Shown: piece by piece, positions 52,441-64,000 of the stretch | Position numbering within the stretch: the stretch's first letter is position 1 | Layout: each line of letters opens with the position of its first letter | From: Albimonas donghaensis | Lineage (GTDB): Bacteria > Pseudomonadota > Alphaproteobacteria > Rhodobacterales > Rhodobacteraceae | Assembly (NCBI RefSeq): GCF_900106695.1 | Contig: NZ_FNMZ01000009.1 | Coordinates: 1 to 64,000 of the forward strand | Direction of reading: 5' to 3' | DNA: 64,000 bases | The notes under the pieces: model-generated | What the model was told of the DNA's origin: nothing | The model's input: the letters and a program-made list of their open reading frames with translations, nothing else | Database searches by the model: none | Made by a program: the position numbers and the translations under genes

Positions 52441-53436
52441 ATGACCGAGCCCGCCCCCCTCGTCACCATCTTCGGCGCCTCCGGCTTCGTCGGCCGCCAC
52501 ATCGCCCAGCGCATGGCGCGGCGCGGCTGGCGAATCCGGGCGGCCGTGCGCCGGCCCAACGAGGCGCTGTTCCTCAAGCCCTATGGCGATGTCGGCCAGG
52601 TCGAGCCGATCCAGGCCAATATCCGCGACGACGCCTCGGTGGCGCGCGCGGTGGCGGGCGCGGACGTGGTGATCAACTGCATCGGCATCATGGCCCAGGC
52701 CGGCCCCCAGACCTTCGACTCCGTGCAGGCCGAGGGCGCGGCCCGCGTGGCGAAGGCCGCCGCGGCGGCCGGGGTCTCGCGCCTGGTGCATGTCTCGGCG
52801 CTGGGCGCGGACGCGGACAGCGCGTCGGCCTATGCCCGGGCCAAGGCGGCGGGCGAGGCGGCGATCCTCGACGCCTTCCCCTCGGCCTCGATCCTGCGGC
52901 CTTCGGTGATCTTCGGGCCGGAGGACGAATTCTTCAACCGCTTCGCCGGCATGGCCAAGATGGGCCCGGTTCTGCCGATCACCGGCGGCGGGGCGAAGTT
53001 CCAGCCGGTCTATGTGGGCGACGTGGCCGATGCGGCGGCGAAGCTGGCGGCGGGCGAGGCGGCGCCGGGGCTCTACGAGCTCGGCGGGCCCGAGGTCGCC
53101 ACCCTGCGCGACCTGATCGGCAAGCTGCTGAAGATCATCCGCCGGCGCCGGCTGGTGGTGGACATGCCCGCGGGTCTGGCGCGCATCCCCGCCAAGCTGC
53201 TGGGCGTGGCGCAGATGCTGACCGGCGGGCTGTTCGTCAACGACCTGCTGACGGAGGACCAGATCGCGCTTCTGGCCTCCGACAACGTGGTGTCGGACGG
53301 GGCCAGGGGGCTGAGCGACCTGGGCATCGCGCCGACCGCGATGGAGGCGGTGATCGAGACCTATCTCTACGCCCATCGTCCCCAGGGCCAGTATTCCCGC
53401 CTGACCGAAAGCGCGCGGAACCTGCGGGGGGCCTGA
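52441..53436 (+). CDS. NDUFA9-like NAD(P)-binding protein
   Basis: An atypical extended SDR of 331 residues with TIFGASGFVGRHIAQRMARR at residue 9, INCIGIM, VHVSALGAD and SILRPSVIFGPEDEF, the pattern of the complex I subunit NDUFA9 and its bacterial relatives. In alphaproteobacteria such proteins may bind quinone or complex I; the true role is not settled. Monocistronic, with a strong terminator 53 bp after the stop. Confidence 0.85.
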   Translation: MTEPAPLVTIFGASGFVGRHIAQRMARRGWRIRAAVRRPNEALFLKPYGDVGQVEPIQANIRDDASVARAVAGADVVINCIGIMAQAGPQTFDSVQAEGAARVAKAAAAAGVSRLVHVSALGADADSASAYARAKAAGEAAILDAFPSASILRPSVIFGPEDEFFNRFAGMAKMGPVLPITGGGAKFQPVYVGDVADAAAKLAAGEAAPGLYELGGPEVATLRDLIGKLLKIIRRRRLVVDMPAGLARIPAKLLGVAQMLTGGLFVNDLLTEDQIALLASDNVVSDGARGLSDLGIAPTAMEAVIETYLYAHRPQGQYSRLTESARNLRGA

Positions 53437-53488
53437 CCTCCCCGAGCGGGCGCCGGGGGAGGGCCCTTGGCGGGCCTGGAGAAATGAG

Positions 53489-53527
53489 AAAGGGGCGCGC
53501 CCGGCGGATCCGGGCGCGCCCCTTTTC
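53489..53527. terminator. bidirectional terminator between epimerase and uppP
   Basis: A 16-bp perfect stem (53489-53504 with 53510-53525), AAA on one side and TTTT on the other, with 5-nt loop, between convergent genes. Confidence 0.9.
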
Positions 53528-53598
53528 GCGTGCGGGGAGGGGCGGACCGCCGCAGGGCGGGTTTCAACCCGCCGCCGCGCGCCGCCGCCTCCGGCCGA

Positions 53599-54402
53599 TC
53601 AGGCGTAGAGCCAGATCAGCAGCGCCCCGCCCAGCGCGAAGCGGTAGAGCACGAAGGGCGTCATCGTCCAGGTCCGCAGCATCCGCATCATCAGCGTCAG
53701 CGCCAGCAGGGCGGAGACGCAGCTCAGCCCCGCCGCGATCGCCGCATCCGCGCCCAGCGCCATGTCGCCCGCATCGAGCAGGTCCTTGGCGGTCAGCGTC
53801 CCGGCCGCGAGGATGGTGGGGATCGACATCAGCATGGAAAGCCGCGCCGCGTCGGTCCGCTCATAGCCCAGCGCGCGAGCCGCCGAGATGGTGATGCCCG
53901 AGCGCGAGGTCCCCGGGATCAGCGCCACCGCCTGCGCCAGCCCCATCAGGATCGCGTCGCGCCAGGACCAGTCCTCGGCCTTGCGGATCAGCGGCCCGAA
54001 ACGGTCGCAGAGCCAGAGCGCCACGCCGAAGATCACGGTCGACCAGGCGATGACCTCGACGTTGCGGAAGATGTCGGTCAGCCCCGCCGCCGACAGGATC
54101 AGCCCCGCGATCACCACCGGAATCGTCGCCGCCACCAGCCGCAGCGCCAGCCCGGCCTCATAGGTCCTGGTCCGGCCGGTCAGAACATGGACCCCGCCGG
54201 CCGCCGCCCGTGCGACATCGTGGCGAAAGAAGATCACCACCGCGACCAAAGTGCCCAAGTGCACCGCAACATCGATCATCAGGCCCTGGTCGGCCTCTCC
54301 GCTCAGCGCGGGGAACAGCGCCAGATGGCCGGAGGAGGAGATCGGCAGGAACTCGGTCACGCCCTGGATCAGGGCGAGAATAGCTAGTTGCAACAGGGGC
54401 AT
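53599..54402 (-). CDS. uppP: undecaprenyl-diphosphatase
   Basis: Membrane phosphatase (BacA) recycling the lipid carrier for peptidoglycan; 267 residues. Motifs GVTEFLPISSSGHL and ALIPGTSRSGITISAARALG hold the catalytic Glu, Ser and Arg. Eight predicted hydrophobic segments. Stands alone. Confidence 0.96.
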   Translation of the reverse strand: MPLLQLAILALIQGVTEFLPISSSGHLALFPALSGEADQGLMIDVAVHLGTLVAVVIFFRHDVARAAAGGVHVLTGRTRTYEAGLALRLVAATIPVVIAGLILSAAGLTDIFRNVEVIAWSTVIFGVALWLCDRFGPLIRKAEDWSWRDAILMGLAQAVALIPGTSRSGITISAARALGYERTDAARLSMLMSIPTILAAGTLTAKDLLDAGDMALGADAAIAAGLSCVSALLALTLMMRMLRTWTMTPFVLYRFALGGALLIWLYA

Positions 54403-54664
54403 GGGCGGTTCCGTGTGGGAAGGGAGGGGGCTGTCGGGGTATAGGGCGGGACGGCGCGGGATGCCAGCGGAACGGAGGTCGTAAACAAACCGGACCCAAT
54501 TTCGGGGAATGCGGCGATGCGGGAACGTTCGCGCGCATGCTTTCCGTGTTTATCGGTCAGCAAGACTGTCTTTTATTACGTTTTCGATTCCCTTAGAAAG
54601 ATCGCAGAGCCCCCCGCGCGCCCACCGCGCGAGGAGTCCCAGCCGTAGCGCAAGGAGGGCGCCC

Positions 54665-56101
54665 GTGCCGCAGAAGATGCTCAAGTTCGTCGACGTTCCG
54701 CGGGGCATGCCCGAAAAGCGGGCGGCCGAAGCGCGCCGCGGCGACTTCGACGAAATCTACCGCGAGTACGCGGCCGCGAAGGCCGAGGAGCAGTCCTCGC
54801 GCTGCTCCCAGTGCGGCGTGCCTTACTGCCAGACCCACTGCCCGCTCCACAACAACATCCCCGACTGGCTGAAGCTGACCGCGGAAGGCCGGCTCGAGGA
54901 AGCCTACGCCGTGTCGCAGGCCACCAACACCTTCCCCGAGATCTGCGGACGCATCTGCCCCCAGGACCGCCTGTGCGAAGGCAATTGCGTGATCGAGCAG
55001 TCGGGCCACGGCACCGTCACCATCGGCGCGGTGGAGAAATACATCACCGACACCGCCTGGGAGGAAGGCTGGGTCAAGCCCGCCGCCCCGCGGGTCGAGC
55101 GGCCCGAATCCGTCGGCATCATCGGCGCCGGCCCCGGCGGGCTGGCGGCGGCGGACATGCTGCGCCGCCGCGGCTTCCAGGTCACCGTCTACGACCGCTA
55201 CGACCGCGCGGGCGGCCTGATGATCTACGGCATCCCCGGCTTCAAGCTGGAGAAGGACGTGGTCATGCGGCGCAACAAGCTGCTGGAAGACGGCGGCGTG
55301 ACCTTCGAGCTGGGCAAGGACATCGGCGTCGACATCGCCTTCCAGGAGCTGCGCGAAAAGCATGACGCGATCCTGATCGCCACCGGCGTCTACAAGTCCC
55401 GCGACCTGGGCGGCCCCGGCGCGGGCCTGCCCGGCATCCTCAAGGCGCTGGACTACCTGACCGCCTCCAACAAGACCGGCTTCGGCGACACGGTGGCGGA
55501 ATTCGAATCCGGCGAGCTGAACGCCAACGGCAAGAAGGTCGTGGTCATCGGCGGCGGCGACACCGCCATGGACTGCGTGCGCACGGCGATCCGGCAGGGC
55601 GCGTCCTCGGTGAAGTGCCTCTATCGCCGCGACCGGGCCAACATGCCCGGCTCGCAGCGCGAGGTGGCCAACGCCGAGGAGGAGGGCGTGGAATTCGTCT
55701 GGCTCTCCGCCCCCAAGGGCTTCGTCGGCGACGACAGGGCCAATGGCGTGCGCGTCGCCAAGATGCGGCTCGGCGCCCCCGACGTCACCGGCCGCCAGAC
55801 GCCCGAGGAGATCGAGGGCGCGGATTACACCGAGCCCGCGGACATCATCATCAAGGCGCTCGGCTTCGACCCCGAGGACCTGCCGAAGCTGTGGGACGTG
55901 GAAGGGCTGGACGTGACCCGCTGGGGCACGATCAAGACCGACCACCGCACCCATGAGACCGCGCTGGACGGCGTGTTCGCCGCCGGCGACATCGTGCGGG
56001 GCGCGAGCCTGGTGGTCTGGGCGATCCGCGACGGGCGCGAGGCGGCGGACGCCATCGCGGCCAAGCTGGACGCCCGCGCCTCGGTCGTCGCGGCCGAGTA
56101 A
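54665..56101 (+). CDS. gltD: glutamate synthase small subunit
   Basis: Beta subunit of NADPH-GOGAT, 478 residues. An N-terminal cysteine cluster for iron-sulfur centres (SRCSQCGVPYCQTHCPLH and ICGRICPQDRLCEGNC) precedes the FAD site GIIGAGPGGLAAADML and the NADPH site VVVIGGGDTAMDC, with AAGDIVRGASLVVWAI at the end. GTG at 54665 is chosen because AAGGAGG is 7 bases upstream; the first ATG is four codons later. Two GFA sequences separate it from gltB. Confidence 0.95.
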   Translation: MPQKMLKFVDVPRGMPEKRAAEARRGDFDEIYREYAAAKAEEQSSRCSQCGVPYCQTHCPLHNNIPDWLKLTAEGRLEEAYAVSQATNTFPEICGRICPQDRLCEGNCVIEQSGHGTVTIGAVEKYITDTAWEEGWVKPAAPRVERPESVGIIGAGPGGLAAADMLRRRGFQVTVYDRYDRAGGLMIYGIPGFKLEKDVVMRRNKLLEDGGVTFELGKDIGVDIAFQELREKHDAILIATGVYKSRDLGGPGAGLPGILKALDYLTASNKTGFGDTVAEFESGELNANGKKVVVIGGGDTAMDCVRTAIRQGASSVKCLYRRDRANMPGSQREVANAEEEGVEFVWLSAPKGFVGDDRANGVRVAKMRLGAPDVTGRQTPEEIEGADYTEPADIIIKALGFDPEDLPKLWDVEGLDVTRWGTIKTDHRTHETALDGVFAAGDIVRGASLVVWAIRDGREAADAIAAKLDARASVVAAE

Positions 56102-56414
56102 GCGGCGCGCGGCAGGGCGGCGCGCGGCCCCCTGCCCGGAATTTGGGCGCCGCCCCGTCGCGGGCGGGCCCGGCGCGGCGAGGGCGGGCGATGATCGGGG
56201 ACGCTCCCCGGCTTGGCGCCCAGGGCGGATCGGTCCGGAATGGCGCGGCAAGGGCAGCGATGCTGTCGGGTTTCGCCCCTGCGGCGCCCGCCTCCTCCGC
56301 CGCCGCGCCGGGACGCCCCGGGTGACATGCGCGCCGCGTGCGCGCCACGTGTTTGCAGGAACTTGACGGCCACCGGCGACGGAGCGGGGCGCGCAGGGAC
56401 GGGAGGCGACGGCG

Positions 56415-56639
56415 ATGGGCGAGATCAGAACCGGCGGCTGCGCCTGCGGCGCGGTGCGATTCGAGGCGGAGGGCGAGCATTACGTGTTCGCCGGCGCGCT
56501 GGACCGGATCGACGACCTGCCGGTGGACCTGGAGATCTTCGCCGACCAGAAGCCGGCGCAGTGGAATCACCTGAGCGAAAGCTCGCGCAGGATGACCGCC
56601 GCGGAGACGCAGGCGATGTTCGACGCAGGCACGCCCTGA
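56415..56639 (+). pseudogene. GFA-family gene with large internal deletion
   Basis: The 74-codon frame begins like a GFA protein (TGGCACGAVRFEAEG) and passes straight into a typical GFA C-terminal end (VFAGALDRIDDLP, EIFADQKPAQWNHL). The middle 55-60 residues, which carry the remaining zinc cysteines, are missing, yet the frame is kept. It probably is a remnant, unable to bind zinc normally. Lies between gltD and an intact GFA gene. Confidence 0.6.
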
Positions 56640-56848
56640 CCATGGGCCCGAAACCGCGATGGACCGCCGAGGAAGGGAGGGCGACGCGATGAGAAAAGGC
56701 CTTTCCGGCGCTTCGTCCGGGCCGTTAGCCATTTTTCCCGTCAATTTTGTTAGGGATTCGCCACTAAACCATCGCTCATTCCGGCGGACGGGGAAGGCGC
56801 AGAGCGCGCCCGGGTCCGCTGATCGGATCAGAGCGAGGACCTTGCGCC

Positions 56849-57421
56849 ATGAGCAAGCACGATCACCCGACTTTCGACCTGGCGGCGCGCCCGGCCTCGA
56901 ACGCCCTGAGCGGGAGCGCGGCGCCGACGCCGGTCCCCGACTCGGCGGCGCTGGACCGGATCGAGGCCGAGGGCGCGCAGCGCGAAGTGACCGGCGGCTG
57001 CCTGTGCGGGACGGTGCGCTTCGCCGCGAAGCTGCGCGGCCATGGCTATTCCGCCTGCCATTGCGCGGAATGCCGGGCCTGGGCGGGCGGTCCGGTCCTG
57101 TCGGTGCGCACGAGCTGGTTCGTGCTGACCGCGGGCGAGGACAAGGTGGGCTTCCACCGCGCCTCGGAGACCCTGGAGCGTTCGTTCTGCACCTGCTGCG
57201 GGGGGCATCTGTCCTACCGGCTGGTTTCGCAGAGCGGCCTGCGGGACAATTCCCTGGCGATGCTGGGCGCGCTCGACGATTGCGAGACGCTGCCGCTGAA
57301 CGCGGAGCTGCATGCGGACGCCCGCCTCAGCTCCCTGGGGCCGCTGGGCGCCCCGACGCAGATCGACACCGCGACGATGACCGCGCGGCGCGACATGAAA
57401 CTGAAGACGATGACGGCCTGA
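56849..57421 (+). CDS. GFA-family protein
   Basis: A 190-residue protein with all usual cysteine motifs: GGCLCGTVRFAAKL, CHCAECRAWAGG and CTCCGGHL, then a degenerate C-terminal end with LGALDDCETLP. A 35-residue N-terminal extension is unusual. Substrate unknown. It sits 67 bp before gltB and is co-oriented with gltD and gltB, next to a decayed relative. Confidence 0.87.
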   Translation: MSKHDHPTFDLAARPASNALSGSAAPTPVPDSAALDRIEAEGAQREVTGGCLCGTVRFAAKLRGHGYSACHCAECRAWAGGPVLSVRTSWFVLTAGEDKVGFHRASETLERSFCTCCGGHLSYRLVSQSGLRDNSLAMLGALDDCETLPLNAELHADARLSSLGPLGAPTQIDTATMTARRDMKLKTMTA

Positions 57422-57488
57422 TCTCCCCTCCGAAGGGCGGATCCGGCCTGGAGTCAGGGCCGGGCGGCCCTTCGGAAGGAGATCCGCG

Positions 57489-62024
<4,536 letters not shown>

Positions 62025-62052
62025 TCCGACCGCCCTTTTCGGCGCCGTAACG

Positions 62053-62088
62053 CGGCCCCGCCCCTTCCGGGCGGGGCCGTTTTCGTTG
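62053..62088 (+). terminator. terminator of gltB
   Basis: 11-bp stem (62053-62063 with 62069-62079), loop CTTCC, then TTTTCGTT, 28 bp past the stop codon. Confidence 0.88.
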
Positions 62089-62227
62089 CGGGACGCGGGG
62101 GGGCGCCGAAGGGGGCTGGGGCCACTGGACCGGGAACGCCGCGGGCGCCGTGGCGGGGGCGCGCGGCCGCGGCGTCGCGGGCGCCGGCGCGGCTTGCCTC
62201 CCGGCGGGGGGACGCTAGGGTCCGGCC

Positions 62228-62962
62228 ATGGCTCTCCGCAAACGCCGCAAGTCCGCCCCTCCGCCCCGACGCCGCGGCCCCTTGCGCCGGCTGGCCCGCG
62301 GGATTCTGCAGGCCGTGCTGCTGGCCGGCGCTGTGGCCGTGGCCTGGGTGGCGCTCTACCGCGTGGTTCCGCCCCCCACCACCTTCCTGATCGAGAGCGA
62401 GCGCCTGCGGCTGGGCGGCATCCGCCGCGACGCGCTGGATTTCGACGCCCTGCCCGACCTGGTGCGGCTCGCCTTTCCGGCCGCCGAGGACGCGCGTTTC
62501 TGCACCCATCACGGGCTCGACGCCGAAGCGATCCGCGCCGCCTTCGAAGCCAATGCCGAGGGCAAGCGCCTGCGCGGCGGCTCCACCATCAGCCAGCAGG
62601 TGGCGAAGAACGCCTTCCTCTGGCCGGGGCGCAACTGGCTGCGCAAGGGGCTGGAGACCGGGTTCGCCCTGCTGGCGGAGACGCTGTGGCCCAAGCGGCG
62701 GATGCTGGAGATCTACCTGAACGTGGCCGAGATGGGCGAAGGCGTGTTCGGCCTGGAGGCCGCGGCGCAGACCCATTTCGGGGTGAGCGCGGGCCGGCTG
62801 TCGGCCCGCCAGGCGGCGCTGATCGCGGCCGCCCTGCCCAACCCGAAGGAGCGCGACCCGGCCCGGCCCTCGGGCGCGCAGGCGCGTCGGGCCGCGCAGA
62901 TCGTGCAGGGGGCGGAGACGCTGCGCGCCAACGGTGCCGGGGCCTGCGTGCTGGACGGCTGA
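62228..62962 (+). CDS. mtgA: monofunctional biosynthetic peptidoglycan transglycosylase
   Basis: A 244-residue GT51 enzyme: one N-terminal helix (about residues 24-45), then PAAEDARFCTHHGLD, LRGGSTISQQVAKNAF and RRMLEIYLNVAEMGEGVFG, the conserved catalytic motifs including the two glutamates. It polymerises glycan strands without a transpeptidase domain. Monocistronic. Confidence 0.95.
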   Translation: MALRKRRKSAPPPRRRGPLRRLARGILQAVLLAGAVAVAWVALYRVVPPPTTFLIESERLRLGGIRRDALDFDALPDLVRLAFPAAEDARFCTHHGLDAEAIRAAFEANAEGKRLRGGSTISQQVAKNAFLWPGRNWLRKGLETGFALLAETLWPKRRMLEIYLNVAEMGEGVFGLEAAAQTHFGVSAGRLSARQAALIAAALPNPKERDPARPSGAQARRAAQIVQGAETLRANGAGACVLDG

Positions 62963-63189
62963 ACGGCGGGCGCGCCCGGGCGCAGGCCCATGCCCGGGGA
63001 TAGGGCGCGGATGTCGGCCATGGCGGACGGGACGGACGCGACGGGGCGGGCGGATGAGGCGCGCGGATGAGGCGCCGCATCGCGGGAACCGGCCCCGCGG
63101 CTCCCCGCCCCGGTTGCATCGGCACGCGCGAAAGACGAGGGTCTCGCGCATCCTGAACCGCTCCTCCTCCGGAAGACACCGACCCGATC

Positions 63190-63870
63190 ATGCGCCGACT
63201 GCACCATATCGTCCTCTCGCCCTACGCCCGAAAAGTCCGCCTGGCGCTCGCCGAAAAGCGGGTGGAGGTGGAACTGATCGAGGAGACCCCCTGGACCCGC
63301 GAACTGCCGTTCCTGCGGCTGAACCCGGCGGCGACGGTGCCGGTCTTCGTGGACGATCCGGGGCATGGGGGGGCGGTGGTCGCCGACAGCGCGGCGATCT
63401 GCGAATATCTGGAGGAGACGCGCCCCGAGCCGCCGCTGCTGGCCGGCGATGCGCGGCAGCGGGCCGAGATCCGGCGGCTGGTGGCCTGGTTCGACGACAA
63501 GATGATGCGCGAGGTCACCGCCAACCTGGTCGAGGAGCGGGTGATGAAGAAGGTGCGCGGCGGCGGGCATCCGGATTCCGGGCGGATCCGGGCCGGGTCG
63601 CGCAACCTGGTGACGCATCTGGAATATATCGGCTGGCTGGCGGATCAGCGGCGCTGGCTGGCGGGGGACGCGATCAGCCTGGCGGATTTCGCGGCGGCGG
63701 CGCATCTGAGCTGCCTCGACTATATCGATTATGTGCGCTGGGAGGCGGCGCCGGCCGCGGCGAAGGACTGGTATCAGCGGATCAAGTCGCGGCCGGCCTT
63801 CCGCACGCTGCTCGCCGATCACCTGCCCGGCTTCCCGCCGCCCGAGCACTACGCCGACCTGGATTTCTGA
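63190..63870 (+). CDS. glutathione S-transferase family protein
   Basis: A 226-residue GST with thioredoxin-like N-terminal domain (HIVLSPYARKVRLALAEK; NPAATVPVFVDD; VADSAAICEYLEET, which supplies glutathione contacts) and helical C-terminal domain (LAGDAISLADFAAAAHLS). The Ser in SPYARKV is the likely activating residue. Substrate unknown. It is followed only by 130 bp of GC-rich sequence to the window edge, in which I see no further gene. Confidence 0.92.
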   Translation: MRRLHHIVLSPYARKVRLALAEKRVEVELIEETPWTRELPFLRLNPAATVPVFVDDPGHGGAVVADSAAICEYLEETRPEPPLLAGDARQRAEIRRLVAWFDDKMMREVTANLVEERVMKKVRGGGHPDSGRIRAGSRNLVTHLEYIGWLADQRRWLAGDAISLADFAAAAHLSCLDYIDYVRWEAAPAAAKDWYQRIKSRPAFRTLLADHLPGFPPPEHYADLDF

Positions 63871-64000
63871 TGCCGGGGCGCGGGAGCGCCGCGTAGAGGG
63901 CCCGCGCGCAGCAACGGTCCGCCCGCGGCGCGCGGCGGGGCGGGCGCCCGGCCTCGCCGTCTCGGGCGGCGCGGTCGCAAACAGGAGGGCCGGGGGGTGT

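Overview
The window is a 64 kb, very GC-rich (roughly 70% or more by eye) piece of an alphaproteobacterial chromosome. Gene content and order point to Rhodobacterales: chvI-chvG-hprK-rapZ-EIIA-HPr beside pckA, lptC-lptA-lptB-rpoN-hpf-ptsN, phoH-ybeY-corC-lnt-metK-trmB, Hsp20 next to a DUF1150 protein, gcrA, the methylsuccinyl-CoA dehydrogenase of the ethylmalonyl-CoA pathway, and an alpha-r8-type small RNA next to dinB. The genus cannot be fixed from the sequence alone. Most of the window is housekeeping chromosome. One short AT-richer patch looks acquired.

Layout. 1-230: promoter and leader of a ribosomal RNA operon that runs off the left edge. 0.3-7.3 kb: clpB, pyrF, N-formylglutamate amidohydrolase, an alpha-r8 (MmgR-like) sRNA and dinB. 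7.7-15 kb: pckA diverging from the chvI-chvG two-component system, followed by hprK, rapZ, a mannose-type EIIA and HPr. 15.3-17 kb: tag and an EAL protein. 17.4-22.3 kb: polyhydroxybutyrate genes phaR, a phaC-like synthase, phaA and phaB. 22.4-30.3 kb: trmB, a GFA protein, metK with a structured leader, lnt, corC, ybeY, phoH and a DUF1178 protein. 31-34.2 kb: phoR-like kinase, phoU and gcrA. 34.4-38.3 kb: an AHSA1-arsR pair with twin operators, LysR, an NAD(P)-binding protein and a TauE-type exporter. 38.6-40.3 kb: mcd. 40.3-42.0 kb: the AT-rich two-gene patch (membrane DUF4760-like protein and a glutathione-synthetase-like ATP-grasp protein). 42.1-43.6 kb: hsp20 with a possible RNA thermometer, DUF1150 and HupE. 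43.8-51.1 kb: ptsN, hpf, rpoN, lptB, lptA, lptC, kdsD, a ribonuclease D-like exonuclease and tRNA-Leu(CAG). 51.2-63.9 kb: a DUF1835-like protein, an NDUFA9-like dehydrogenase, uppP, gltD, a decayed and an intact GFA gene, gltB, mtgA and a glutathione S-transferase.

How it fits together. Several blocks concern the carbon/nitrogen balance: PTS-Ntr parts (hprK, HPr, EIIA, ptsN), ChvGI with its known partner pckA, rpoN, glutamate synthase, PHB synthesis with its regulator phaR, mcd, and the alpha-r8 sRNA, whose rhizobial relative MmgR limits PHB storage. A second theme is the cell envelope (lptABC, kdsD, uppP, mtgA, lnt, corC). The most interesting items are the acquired ATP-grasp pair, the sRNA, the metK leader, the candidate ROSE thermometer at hsp20, and twin ArsR-type operators. 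Short in-frame or boundary-spanning tandem repeats are unusually common.
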